The notes below the pieces were generated by a model. That model did no database searches. It saw only the letters and a list, made by a program, of their open reading frames with translations, and was not told where the DNA came from. Below, one piece after another: positions 1-8,822 of a stretch of 64,000 bases of DNA. The first letter of the stretch is position 1; each line of letters starts with the position of its first letter. Position numbers and translations under genes: made by a program. The DNA is taken from contig CAYXLI010000015.1 of NCBI GenBank assembly GCA_964464925.1, positions 1 to 64,000 on the forward strand, written 5' to 3'. The DNA is from CAYXLI01 sp964464925. Lineage in GTDB: Bacteria > Acidobacteriota > Terriglobia > Bryobacterales > Bryobacteraceae.

Positions 1-3
1 AAG

Positions 4-43
4 TGTAACCCATGTGTCCGGAACGTTCTGTTACCTATGTGTC
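4..43. repeat. Two 15-bp direct repeats resembling an insertion-sequence end
   Basis: TGTAACCCATGTGTC (4-18) and TGTTACCTATGTGTC (29-43) match at 13 of 15 positions with a 25-bp period. Short tandem motifs of this TGTxACCxATGTxTC type are familiar from the terminal regions of IS21/IS481-like elements. No transposase lies in the window on the right side, so if this is an element end the body would lie before base 1. The family assignment is from memory and uncertain. Nothing else is seen in 44-162 apart from the upstream region of the first gene. Confidence 0.4.
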
Positions 44-162
44 AGACTGGTCACCTTTGGCAACACTCTTCTTCTACCAACGAAAACCAAAGCTCACGCC
101 CGCCCCTGCATTTGAGTCCGGCTTTGTTTTTGTGTGAACGAGCCTAGTACCTAACTGCGGCG

Positions 163-1563
163 ATGAAAGACGCGCCGGCTCCGCATTCCCGTATGCTGGA
201 AGGAATGCGGTTTTTGTTGTTCGTTGCTGGTGTACTTCCCTTACTGGGTGAATCCCTGGTCATCCGAAATGTGACAGTAATTGATGCGACGGGCGCACCC
301 GCGCACCCGCATACAAACGTTGCGGTATCCGGAGATCGCATCGTGGCGATCGGCCCGAAGGCGGCTCTGAACGGTGCGCGCGTGGTCGATGGCACGGGCA
401 AGTTCCTGATCCCGGGCCTGTGGGATATGCACGTGCATCTTTGGGAATCAGATCCGATGTTCGGGCTTTACGTGGCAAATGGTGTGACGGGAATTCGCGA
501 TATGGGATCGGAACTGCAACGAACGCTTGCGTGGAAGCGCGAAATTCAGGTTCGCAAGCGCGTAGGGCCGCGCATTTTTACCTCGGGTCCAGCGATTGGC
601 CCTCCGGTGCAAGAGGCGGGGAAATTGGCGCGAATCCCGGTCACTGACTCCTACCAGGCGCAACGAGCGGTGGACAGTCTGGATGACGACGGTGCCGATT
701 TCGTCAACATTTTATCCGGGCTCCCGCATGACGTGTACATGGCTGTTGCCTACCGGGCACGACTGTTGCGCATTCCGTTCGAAGGGCACCTTCCAGATTC
801 AGTGACCTTTGCGGAAGCCATCAACGCGCGGCAGCGGACGATTGAACATTTGTTTGGAATGCCACTGGCCTTATCGGCAGCGGAGACGGAAGTTCGAACC
901 GAGCGGTCCGATGCGTTGGCAAAGAACGATCCTACGGCCCCGGCGAACGCTCGCGAGCACAGCTACGACTCGTTGAGTGAGAACAAGGCGAAGGAACTGT
1001 TCCAGCAGGCGGCTCGCTATGGCACTTGGCAATGTCCCACCCTGACGCTGCGCGAGCGCATGGCTCTGTTGAATGCGGAGCAACTCGCGACAGATGCCCG
1101 GCTGAAGTATGTGCCGAAAAAGATCGTGAAGACTTGGGAAGATCCGCGCGAACAGCGAAAGAAGCGAACGATCGAAGAGTTGTGGGCTTCGAAGAAAGAG
1201 TATGAGAAATGCCTGCAAATTGCGCAGTGGATCGCGCGGTCCGGTTCGGATCTGCTGGCGGGAACGGATACCGGCGATCCTTATGTCCTGCCGGGATTTG
1301 CGCTGCACGACGAGTTGAAACTCCTGGTGGATGCCGGCCTTACTCCGATGCAGGCGATTCAAGCGGCGACGCGGAATCCGGCCCGATTCTTCAGGCTTGA
1401 GACTACTCTGGGGACAGTGGAAAAGGGAAAGACGGCGGATCTGGTTCTACTCGATGCCGACCCGCTGCAGGATATACGAAATACGCAGAAGGTGGACTCG
1501 GTGATTCTCCGGGGCCGTTTGTTTACGCGTAAGGATCTGGAAAAGCTGCTGGCCGTACAATGA
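163..1563 (+). CDS. Exported amidohydrolase, imidazolonepropionase-like, lacking the usual bridging lysine
   Basis: Metal-dependent hydrolase of the amidohydrolase superfamily, probably acting outside the cytoplasm on an amide or peptide-like substrate. A hydrophobic signal segment begins at Met15 (base 205), so 205 is an alternative start, although its GGAAGG lies only one base from that ATG. The first metal motif HVH is at residues 90-92, followed by EGHLP, IEHLFG and a late GTDTGDP aspartate. In the family a carboxylated lysine follows GADxx; here the stretch reads ADFVNILSG, with Asn where the lysine is expected. The enzyme may therefore be mononuclear or altered in activity. It is the first of four amidohydrolase domains within 12 kb. 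Substrate unknown. Confidence 0.85.
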   Translation: MKDAPAPHSRMLEGMRFLLFVAGVLPLLGESLVIRNVTVIDATGAPAHPHTNVAVSGDRIVAIGPKAALNGARVVDGTGKFLIPGLWDMHVHLWESDPMFGLYVANGVTGIRDMGSELQRTLAWKREIQVRKRVGPRIFTSGPAIGPPVQEAGKLARIPVTDSYQAQRAVDSLDDDGADFVNILSGLPHDVYMAVAYRARLLRIPFEGHLPDSVTFAEAINARQRTIEHLFGMPLALSAAETEVRTERSDALAKNDPTAPANAREHSYDSLSENKAKELFQQAARYGTWQCPTLTLRERMALLNAEQLATDARLKYVPKKIVKTWEDPREQRKKRTIEELWASKKEYEKCLQIAQWIARSGSDLLAGTDTGDPYVLPGFALHDELKLLVDAGLTPMQAIQAATRNPARFFRLETTLGTVEKGKTADLVLLDADPLQDIRNTQKVDSVILRGRLFTRKDLEKLLAVQ

Positions 1564-1669
1564 AGGTTCAAAGCATTCTGAGTGCAATACCGGTGTCATT
1601 CCAAAGGCTCGTTTACGTGCCCTTTGAGAGCACAGGGACGGTAGTGTGCGAGAAGCCGGAGGCCTTCTG

Positions 1670-3187
1670 ATGGTTGGCACGCAAATGAAGATAGACATTC
1701 TGAAGAAGCTCGGCATCGAGCCGGTAAACTCCGGTGCGTGCTGTGGGCCATGGCTGGAAACACATGGAAGGGAGTTGATCTCTTACAACCCCACAGACCG
1801 ATTGCCACTTGCGAAGGTCCGGATGGCGACCCGGACGGATTATGACGAAATAGCGGCAAGCGCCGGTCAGACCTTCCTAAAGTGGCGAATGGTGCCGGCG
1901 CCGCGGCGCGGCCAGGTTGTGCGGGAAATCGGGGAAGAACTGCGCGCGCACAAGAACGATCTCGGAGCGCTGGTTTCTCTTGAGATGGGGAAGATCCTGC
2001 AGGAGGGGCTCGGTGAAGTGCAGGAGATGATCGATATCGCCGACTTTGCCGTCGGGCTTTCCCGCCAATTGCACGGATTCACCATGCACAGCGAACGACC
2101 CTTGCACCGCATCTACGAACAGTGGCATCCGCTTGGGGTCGTCGGGATTATCACGGCGTTCAACTTCCCCGTTGCGGTGTGGGCGTGGAATGCTTTGATC
2201 GCCGCGGTCTGTGGTGACTGCATGGTGTGGAAGCCGTCCCCGGAGACGCCGCTGACCGCCGTGGCGGTGCAGAAGATCTGCAATCGCGTAATGGCGCGGC
2301 ATGGATTCGATGGCGTTTTCAATCTTGTCATCGGTGAGATTGAAGATGTGGGTGAGCCGATGCTGAATGATTCGCGGCTGCCGTTGATCAGCGCGACGGG
2401 ATCGTGTGCGATGGGGCGCCGGGTGGCCGAGATAGTGGGCAGACGTCTGGGACGGACGCTGCTGGAACTCGGCGGGAACAACGCCGTCATCGTGATGAAC
2501 GATGCCAATCTTGATCTTGTCTTGCGCGGAGCGCTGTTCGCCGCCGTGGGCACCGCGGGACAAAGGTGCACGTCTTTGCGGCGCCTGTTTCTGCATCGAT
2601 CCGTTGCCGACCAAATGACGGAGCGTCTGATCGCCGCGTACCAACACGTGCGGATCGGCTCGCCCTTGGATCCTGCAACGTTGATGGGGCCGCTCATCAA
2701 TGCGATGTCGGTAGAGCGCATGCAGGCCGGCTTGCGAGAGATCGAGCAGCAGGGCGGAGAAGTAATTTACGGGGGAAAGCCGATCGGCGGGAATTTCGTC
2801 CAGCCGGCGCTGGTCCGCGCGCGTGCGGATATGCCGATTCTGAGAGAAGAGATCTTTGCGCCAATTCTGTACCTGATCGAATTCGATGATTTGGAGGAGG
2901 GTCTGGCTTGGCACAATGACGTGCCGCAGGGCTTGTCTTCGGCGATGTTCACGCGGGACCTGATCGCCGCGGAGACGTTTCTCAGCGCGCGCGGCAGTGA
3001 TTGCGGGATCGCCAATATCAACATAGGAACGAGTGGAGCGGAAATCGGCGGAGCATTCGGCGGGGAGAAGGACACTGGCGGCGGGCGCGAATCGGGAAGC
3101 GACGCGTGGAAATCGTACATGCGCCGTCAGACTGTGACGATCAACTGGTCGGCCGAACTGCCGCTGGCGCAAGGGATCGAGTTCTAA
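1670..3187 (+). CDS. ALDH7-family aldehyde dehydrogenase (piperideine-6-carboxylate / aminoadipate semialdehyde type)
   Basis: NAD(P)-dependent aldehyde dehydrogenase. The motifs AFNFPVAVW (oxyanion Asn), LLELGGNNA (general-base Glu) and GTAGQRCTSLRRL (nucleophile Cys near residue 300) are those of the ALDH7 branch, which oxidises alpha-aminoadipate semialdehyde in lysine catabolism. The length of 505 residues is typical. An in-frame GTG at 1646 is open, but GGAGG sits seven bases before the ATG at 1670, so that start is preferred. The stop overlaps the amidase start (TAATG), so the two are probably co-translated. No microcompartment targeting tail is seen. Family call firm; substrate inferred. 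Confidence 0.88.
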   Translation: MVGTQMKIDILKKLGIEPVNSGACCGPWLETHGRELISYNPTDRLPLAKVRMATRTDYDEIAASAGQTFLKWRMVPAPRRGQVVREIGEELRAHKNDLGALVSLEMGKILQEGLGEVQEMIDIADFAVGLSRQLHGFTMHSERPLHRIYEQWHPLGVVGIITAFNFPVAVWAWNALIAAVCGDCMVWKPSPETPLTAVAVQKICNRVMARHGFDGVFNLVIGEIEDVGEPMLNDSRLPLISATGSCAMGRRVAEIVGRRLGRTLLELGGNNAVIVMNDANLDLVLRGALFAAVGTAGQRCTSLRRLFLHRSVADQMTERLIAAYQHVRIGSPLDPATLMGPLINAMSVERMQAGLREIEQQGGEVIYGGKPIGGNFVQPALVRARADMPILREEIFAPILYLIEFDDLEEGLAWHNDVPQGLSSAMFTRDLIAAETFLSARGSDCGIANINIGTSGAEIGGAFGGEKDTGGGRESGSDAWKSYMRRQTVTINWSAELPLAQGIEF

Positions 3188-4857
3188 TGAACCGGCGCGC
3201 GCTCCTGCAAGCCTTTCCGGCTTTGCTTGCACTTTCTGAACTCTCTGTAGCGCAGGACACGCAGCCTCAACAGCCGCCCCTACGGATCAGTAAGGAGATG
3301 TTGAGGCAGGCTCTTCAACTCGCCGGGCTGGAATTTACGGAAGCGCAACTCGACCTGATGCTGCCCGGTGTGAACCGGAACCTGGCTTCCTATGAGTCGC
3401 TGCGGAAAATCACGGTGCCGCTGGATACAGAGCCGGCCTATGCCTTTCGTCCGCTTTTACCGGGCGAGAAGCTTCCGAGCGGCCGGCCTAAGTGGCAGCC
3501 CACGCGATTCCGTCCGCTAACGAAGTGGGGCAAGTTGGATGAACTCGCGTTCTTGCCGGCAACGGAACTTGGTGCGCTGGTCAAGGCGAAGCGGATTACG
3601 CCGACCGAGTTGACGAAGATGTATGTTGAGCGGCTGAAGATCTATTCGCCGAAGCTGAATTGCACGATCACGCTGACGGAAGATCTGGCGCTGGAGCAGG
3701 CGGCGAAGGCCACGGCGGAGATCCAGCGCGGGCATCACAGAGGACCGCTCCACGGTATCCCGTACGGCGCGAAGGATCTGTTCAACACGAAGGGGATCAG
3801 GACGACTTGGGGCGCCGAGCCGTACGTGGACCACGTGCCGGAGTACAACGCCACGGTCATCGAACGGCTGGAGAAGCACGGTTCCGTGCTGATAGCGAAG
3901 CTCTCGATGGGCGCACTCGCCCAGGGCGGCCTATGGTTTGGCGGTATGACCAAGACGCCTTGGGATTACGAGCAGACGTCGAGCGGTTCCTCGGCCGGAT
4001 CAGCCTCGGCGACAGCGGCTGGACTGGTTGGTTTCTCCGTAGGCACAGAGACGCTGGGTTCCATTGTCACGCCGAGCACACGATGCGGTGTCACGGGTGT
4101 GCGGCCGACCTATGGACGCATCAGCCGTTATGGTGCGATGGCGCTCAGTTGGACAATGGATAAGATCGGGCCGATCTGCCGTAGCGTGGAGGACTGTGCT
4201 GAGGTGCTGCGCGTTGTCGCGGGTTCCGATGGTCATGATCTGACTGCTACTGACGCACCGATCCACTGGCAGCCGCGACTCCCCCTCCGTGAATTGAAGA
4301 TCGGATACGTGAAGGAAGAGTTCGACAAGCTCGAGGGCGAGTCGAAGACTAACTACGATGCTGCTTTGGAGGCATTGCGGAAGGCCAGCGCGAAGCTGGA
4401 GCCGATGAGGTTGCCGGACTTCGATGTCGCCGCCATCCGCCCGATTCTGGTAGCGGAGGCAGCAACGGCCTTTGATGATCTGACGCGCAATAAGGGCGTG
4501 GACGCACTGAAGGGACAGGCTGCGAATGACTGGCCGAACACGTTCCGCACGGCTCGTACTCAGACAGCAGTGGAGTATATACGGGCACAACGGATTCGAA
4601 CGCTGCTGATGCGCGAGATGAGCAAACTAATGACGGATTTCGACCTGCTTGTGACGCCGCCGTTCAGCCCTGCGTTGACGATTACGAACCTGACCGGGCA
4701 CCCTCAGGTCGTGGTGCCGTGCGGTTTCTTAAAAACACTTCCGCAGAGCATCGTGTTCACTGGACGACTGTATGAGGAAGGCACGCCGATGCGAGTGGCT
4801 CACGCATATCAGCAGGCGACCGAGTGGCACAAGAAACATCCGGTGTTGCGGGCCTGA
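3187..4857 (+). CDS. Exported amidase-signature family hydrolase
   Basis: Amidase-signature enzyme (GatA/amidase-like) that hydrolyses or transfers from a C-N amide bond. The frame is open from 3001, but the ATG at 3187 overlaps the upstream stop and starts a signal peptide (MNRRALLQAFPALLALS...VAQ), giving 556 residues. The Ser-cisSer-Lys triad is visible: Lys196 in YGAKDLF, the cis-Ser in SGSSAGSAS near 268-269, and the nucleophile Ser292 in GTETLGSIVTPS. A roughly 110-residue segment between signal and catalytic domain is typical of exported acidobacterial relatives. It is not the tRNA amidotransferase subunit, because it is exported and has no GatB/C neighbours. Coupled to the aldehyde dehydrogenase. 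Substrate unknown. Confidence 0.88.
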   Translation: MNRRALLQAFPALLALSELSVAQDTQPQQPPLRISKEMLRQALQLAGLEFTEAQLDLMLPGVNRNLASYESLRKITVPLDTEPAYAFRPLLPGEKLPSGRPKWQPTRFRPLTKWGKLDELAFLPATELGALVKAKRITPTELTKMYVERLKIYSPKLNCTITLTEDLALEQAAKATAEIQRGHHRGPLHGIPYGAKDLFNTKGIRTTWGAEPYVDHVPEYNATVIERLEKHGSVLIAKLSMGALAQGGLWFGGMTKTPWDYEQTSSGSSAGSASATAAGLVGFSVGTETLGSIVTPSTRCGVTGVRPTYGRISRYGAMALSWTMDKIGPICRSVEDCAEVLRVVAGSDGHDLTATDAPIHWQPRLPLRELKIGYVKEEFDKLEGESKTNYDAALEALRKASAKLEPMRLPDFDVAAIRPILVAEAATAFDDLTRNKGVDALKGQAANDWPNTFRTARTQTAVEYIRAQRIRTLLMREMSKLMTDFDLLVTPPFSPALTITNLTGHPQVVVPCGFLKTLPQSIVFTGRLYEEGTPMRVAHAYQQATEWHKKHPVLRA

Positions 4858-4885
4858 GTAACGCGATTGATCCATTCGGCATCCA

Positions 4886-5293
4886 ATGAACATGCGTACG
4901 CTGTTTCTTGTCGCCGTTACGATGGCTGCCCTGTTTGCCGCCGATGAGACCGTTTTCGTCGGAAACCCACGGATGCGTTTCGATGCGGATGGCAAGGCAA
5001 CGACGCCGCACGAAATGAGTGGCGAAGGTGCGCAGAAGTACGCGTGCCGCATCGTCAAATCCGGCCGCAAATATATCTGGGCGAGCCGAGATAATCGCGA
5101 ACTCATCCGGTCCGAAGCCGGAGACTACACTTACTTCATTTCGCCCGAAGGTGCGGGTTACGTGAAGATCTTCACCGGCAAGGCAGGAGGCAAGCAGCCG
5201 GGGAGTTTTGATTACCTGGAGCAGCTGTCTTCCGAGTTGAAGACGTTCACGTACTGGGGAAAAACCACGCAGCCGTTGAGCGGCGCGCGATGA
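4886..5293 (+). CDS. Small exported protein of unknown function
   Basis: A 135-residue protein with a clear signal peptide (Met, Arg, then a hydrophobic stretch ending in AALFAADE). No family recognised. The mature part is short, mixed in charge, rich in Lys/Gly and aromatic residues, and has one visible Cys in the centre. It follows the amidase by 28 bases on the same strand and may belong to that operon. Its TGA stop directly abuts the stop of the convergent amidohydrolase with no base between them. Met3 (4892) is an equally possible start. Confidence 0.7.
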   Translation: MNMRTLFLVAVTMAALFAADETVFVGNPRMRFDADGKATTPHEMSGEGAQKYACRIVKSGRKYIWASRDNRELIRSEAGDYTYFISPEGAGYVKIFTGKAGGKQPGSFDYLEQLSSELKTFTYWGKTTQPLSGAR

Positions 5294-6562
5294 TTACTGC
5301 TTGTAGACAACGCCGCCCTTCATGACGAACGAGACTCGCTCTAGTTCCGTGACGTCGGCCAGTGGGTCACCTTTCACCGCGATGAGGTCAGCGAAGCGGC
5401 CGGCCTCGACGGACCCGATGTTCGCTGTTTGATCGAGAAGTTCGGCTCCCCGTATCGTGGCGGACTGGATCGCCTGCATGGGAGACATGCCGTATTTCAC
5501 CATGTAGGTAAACTCCTTCGCCGCATTTTCTGTCCAGGCGAAGCCGCCTACATCAGTGCCAAATGCGATTTTCACGCCCTTGGCGAGGCCCTTCCGAAAG
5601 GCCACGGCTTCCATATCGCGCATGGTGATCCAGATAGGAGCGCCTTCCTTTGCGCGGCCCTCGGCAACATAAACGCCGACGTAGATGGTCGGACACCAAT
5701 ACACTCCATTCGCCTTTGCCATCTCCAGAGTCTCGTCATCAAAGCCGTCCCCGTGCTCGATGGTGTCGACGCCCGCACGCAAGGCCGCGAGAATGCCATC
5801 GCGTCCCATGCAATGAGCGGCGACTTTCTTGCCCAATCTGTGTGCTTCGTCCACGATGGCCTTCGCCTCTTCCCCGGTGAAGTTTACCCACGAGCGGAGC
5901 GCGCCGTCGCGAAGATAGTAGGCGCGGTCAGAGTAGTATTTGATCCAGTCAGCGCCGTATTTCGCTTGCTCGCGAACTGCCTTGCGGATCTGATCGACCC
6001 CATCAACTACCTGGACGCCACTGGGCATCTGCAGTTCCCAGGAATATCCGCGTAGCGGGTACATGCCCGTCGGTGCAAAGGAACGAGTGGATACAAACAT
6101 GCGCGGGCCGGGAATGATGCCGCGGTTGATGGCCGTCTTCACGTCCACGTCTGCGTACATGGCGCCTTCGGTCTCGAGATCGCGAATGGCCGTGAAGCCG
6201 TTCATCAACGCGGTCCGGACGGAGACTGTGGCACGGATCGCACGGTACGGGATCGATTCCTTCAAAAGCTGTTCATCGTAATCGGCGGCCGTGATGTCGC
6301 CCTGCAGGAGCACATGCGTGTGATTATCGATAAGACCCGGCATGACCGTTGCGCCGCTGAGATCAATTGTTTTTGCGCCCGAGGGAGCGTTTACCTTTGA
6401 CGCGACCTCGCGGATTCGATCGCCCACGATGAGGATTTGCTGATTCTGCAAAACTCGCCCTTGCCTGACGTCTATGAGGCGTCCGGCCTGAAGGATGGCA
6501 GCGTCCTCAGCAGCGAGGGCAGGCAGGGAAAACAACAGCGTAAAGACTAAGGCTTTTCGCAT
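5294..6562 (-). CDS. Exported amidohydrolase, imidazolonepropionase-like
   Basis: Binuclear-metal amidohydrolase. The frame extends to 6595, but the ATG at 6562 follows GGAGAG and begins a signal peptide (MRKALVFTLLFSLPALAAED), so that start is chosen (422 residues). It has the N-terminal beta-sandwich, GLIDNHTHV (first metal pair), GADWIKYYS with the carboxylatable lysine, VAAHCMG, IEHGDGF, and FGTDVGGF with the final Asp. This full ligand set suggests an active enzyme, often annotated as Xaa-Pro dipeptidase-like. It is divergent from the next amidohydrolase with 31 bases between start codons, so the two promoters must overlap or lie inside the genes. Confidence 0.88.
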   Translation of the reverse strand: MRKALVFTLLFSLPALAAEDAAILQAGRLIDVRQGRVLQNQQILIVGDRIREVASKVNAPSGAKTIDLSGATVMPGLIDNHTHVLLQGDITAADYDEQLLKESIPYRAIRATVSVRTALMNGFTAIRDLETEGAMYADVDVKTAINRGIIPGPRMFVSTRSFAPTGMYPLRGYSWELQMPSGVQVVDGVDQIRKAVREQAKYGADWIKYYSDRAYYLRDGALRSWVNFTGEEAKAIVDEAHRLGKKVAAHCMGRDGILAALRAGVDTIEHGDGFDDETLEMAKANGVYWCPTIYVGVYVAEGRAKEGAPIWITMRDMEAVAFRKGLAKGVKIAFGTDVGGFAWTENAAKEFTYMVKYGMSPMQAIQSATIRGAELLDQTANIGSVEAGRFADLIAVKGDPLADVTELERVSFVMKGGVVYKQ

Positions 6563-6593
6563 AACTCTCCGTTGGTAGGTACAATTATCGGAC

Positions 6594-7859
6594 ATGCGAG
6601 GACTTCTTGTTCTAGCGCTGGCTGTGAGCGCCTATGCCGACACTGCGCTGCGTTGCGGGAATCTTCTGGACGTGCACAGAGGCACGCTGATTCCGGATGC
6701 CGTCGTTGTGGTGAAAGGCGATCGCGTGCTGCAGGCTGGGCCTGCGAGTTCAATCCAGCCGCCTGCCGGGATGCCGGTGATAGACCTGACGAACGCAACG
6801 TGCATGCCCGGTCTGATTGACGCGCATGATCATCTCACCTCGGATCCGATGAATCCTGGTTACAAGTCTTTGGGCGTATCCGTGCCGCGCGCAGCGCTGA
6901 AGGGCGCCCGACATGCGCGGGTCACGCTGCGCTCGGGGTTCACCACGGTTCGGAATGTGGGCGCCAAGGGCTATACGGATGTCGCGCTGCGCGACGCAAT
7001 CGAGGCGGGGGATATCGAGGGGCCACGAATGCTTGTCTCTGGGCCTGCATTAGGAATCACGGGTGGCCATTGCGACAGTAACCTGCTCGCGCCGGAGTTT
7101 CACCAGGTCGGGGAAGGCGTGGCGGACGGGCCGTGGGCAGCAAAGGCGAAGGTCCGGCAGAACGTGAAGTATGGCGCTGATCTTATCAAGATCTGCGCGT
7201 CGGGCGGAGTGCTGTCGAAAGGCGATGAGGTGGGTGCCGAGCAGTACACAGTCGAGGAGATGAAGGCAATCGTAGAAGAGGCGCACAAGCTTGGGCGCAA
7301 AGTGGCGGCGCATGCGCATGGTACGCGCTCGATCAAAGACGCCATTCTTGCAGGTGTCGATTCGATTGAGCACGCGAGTCTCATCGATGATGAAGGGATC
7401 CGCCTGGCGAAAGAGCACGGCGCGTACCTGGTGATGGACATCTACAATGACGATTACATTCTGAGCCAGGGGCTGAAGAATGGCCTCCTGCCGGAGAACA
7501 TCGAGAAAGAAAAAGCCGTAGGCAAGCTGCAGCGGGAAAATTTTCTGCGTGCCTGGAAAGGCGGCGCGAAGATGGCATTTGGGACAGACGGCGGCGTGTA
7601 TCCGCACGGCGACAATTGGAAGCAGTTTCCCTATATGGTCGAGTTCGGCATGAAGCCAATCGAGGCGATTCGGGCAGCGACGCTGGAGGCTGCGGATTTG
7701 CTCGGGTGGAAGGGGCGGCTAGGCGCAGTTGCCCCAGGCCATTATGCCGATGTGATAGCCGTCACGGGCAATCCGCTGACGGACATTCGGATTATGGAGA
7801 AGGTTGTGTTTGTCATGAAGAACGGGCAGGTGTTTCGCCACGATGCCACAGGACGCTAA
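6594..7859 (+). CDS. Exported amidohydrolase, Xaa-Pro dipeptidase-like
   Basis: Second-copy exported amidohydrolase (421 residues, signal peptide MRGLLVLALAVSAYAD). Metal ligands are all present: H78/H80 in DAHDHL, carboxylatable K199 in GADLIKICASGG, H240 in AHAHG, H260 in SIEHAS, and Asp in FGTDGGVYPHG. GITGGHCD and ICASGG are characteristic of the Sgx9260-like peptidases that cleave dipeptides with C-terminal basic or proline residues; the exact substrate is not inferable. Divergent from the gene at 5294-6562. A serine hydrolase follows 30 bases downstream on the same strand. Confidence 0.88.
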   Translation: MRGLLVLALAVSAYADTALRCGNLLDVHRGTLIPDAVVVVKGDRVLQAGPASSIQPPAGMPVIDLTNATCMPGLIDAHDHLTSDPMNPGYKSLGVSVPRAALKGARHARVTLRSGFTTVRNVGAKGYTDVALRDAIEAGDIEGPRMLVSGPALGITGGHCDSNLLAPEFHQVGEGVADGPWAAKAKVRQNVKYGADLIKICASGGVLSKGDEVGAEQYTVEEMKAIVEEAHKLGRKVAAHAHGTRSIKDAILAGVDSIEHASLIDDEGIRLAKEHGAYLVMDIYNDDYILSQGLKNGLLPENIEKEKAVGKLQRENFLRAWKGGAKMAFGTDGGVYPHGDNWKQFPYMVEFGMKPIEAIRAATLEAADLLGWKGRLGAVAPGHYADVIAVTGNPLTDIRIMEKVVFVMKNGQVFRHDATGR

Positions 7860-7889
7860 GCCAACAACGTTCGCCGAGGCTCAACAGGT

Positions 7890-8744
7890 ATGAAGCTTCT
7901 GCTAGCGGCTATTTCAACCTTGGTGCTTGCACGCGCGCAGGGACTGGTAGAGCTGCAGGAGCAGAAGACGGTCGCGCTGGTGCAGGAGCACGAGAAGAAG
8001 CTGGCTGGATCGCTTGGGTTCTATGCGATTGATCTCGCTACGGGCCGCGGATTCGGTTACCACTCTGGTACGGTTTTTCCGACGGCGAGTTCCATCAAGA
8101 TTGCAATCATGGCGCAACTCTACCGGAGCGACGTGCCGCTCACGGACAAGATCACCGTGCAGCCGTCCGACAGCGTTGGAGGATCCGGACACCTGCAGAT
8201 CCTGCTGCGGAACGGACCGGTGACTATGACCTTGAAGGACCTGATCACTGCCATGATCGAGACCAGCGACAACACGGCCACCAATCAGTGCATTCGGCTC
8301 GCGGGAATGGAGAAGATTAATGCAATGCTCATGGAGATGGGGCTGCGACAGACGAAGCTCCAGCGGATCATGCTAGACTCACAGGCCGCGCGCGGGAATC
8401 GTGAGAATATCTCGACTCCTGCCGACATGGCTCATCTCGTCGAAATGATCTATAAGGGCAAGTTCCGGGGGGCGAACGAGATGTTGTCCACGTTGAAGCT
8501 GGTGGATGCGGATATGCGGAAAGTCATCCCGGAGGCAGTCGCGGTCGCGGCGAAGCCGGGTGAGCTACCGGGGGCGCGCTGTGAGACGGGAATCGTCTTT
8601 TTGAAAAAGCATCCGTTTGCACTCAGCGTGATGTCGAGTTTTCTCGACTCGAATGAAAATCCGGTGCCGTTTGTGGCGCGCCTGGTTTTCGAGCATTTCC
8701 AGAAGCTTGAAGTGTCGAACGAGTTTGGTAACCGATTGCCCTGA
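7890..8744 (+). CDS. Exported class A beta-lactamase-like serine hydrolase lacking Glu166
   Basis: Penicillin-recognising serine hydrolase of the beta-lactamase2 type, 284 residues with a signal peptide. The nucleophile motif SxxK is S67-S-I-K70, the SDN motif is S126-D127-N128, and the KTG box reads K222-P-G. The omega-loop ExxLN motif carrying the deacylating Glu166 is absent; the segment reads DSQAARGNRENISTPADM. Family knowledge suggests that such proteins are DD-peptidase-like or other acyl hydrolases and often weak or non-functional as lactamases. It follows the amidohydrolase by 30 bases, fitting a peptide-processing operon. Confidence 0.8.
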   Translation: MKLLLAAISTLVLARAQGLVELQEQKTVALVQEHEKKLAGSLGFYAIDLATGRGFGYHSGTVFPTASSIKIAIMAQLYRSDVPLTDKITVQPSDSVGGSGHLQILLRNGPVTMTLKDLITAMIETSDNTATNQCIRLAGMEKINAMLMEMGLRQTKLQRIMLDSQAARGNRENISTPADMAHLVEMIYKGKFRGANEMLSTLKLVDADMRKVIPEAVAVAAKPGELPGARCETGIVFLKKHPFALSVMSSFLDSNENPVPFVARLVFEHFQKLEVSNEFGNRLP

Positions 8745-8822
8745 ACTTGCGCCCGTCAGTTCGCCGCAATATGTGGAACATTTCTCAGGTCATCGCCGTA
8801 CGCTATTCTGGGGCGCACTACA

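Noticed and set aside
148..159. TACCTAACTGCG occurs here and at 20750-20761
   Set aside because: A 12-mer repeated once in 64 kb upstream of unrelated genes is compatible with chance and has no symmetry.
1670..3187. ALDH7 enzyme as the missing microcompartment aldehyde dehydrogenase
   Set aside because: It belongs to the aminoadipate semialdehyde branch, is 10 kb away, coupled to an amidase, and lacks an encapsulation tail.
1877..3232. 451-codon open frame on the minus strand
   Set aside because: It lies entirely against the ALDH7 gene, has no family features, and its composition is that of a GC-rich antisense shadow.
8748..8817. TGCGCCC and GGGCGCA inverted copies upstream of the ABC ATPase gene
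   Set aside because: GC-rich 7-mers spaced more than 50 bases apart are expected by chance.
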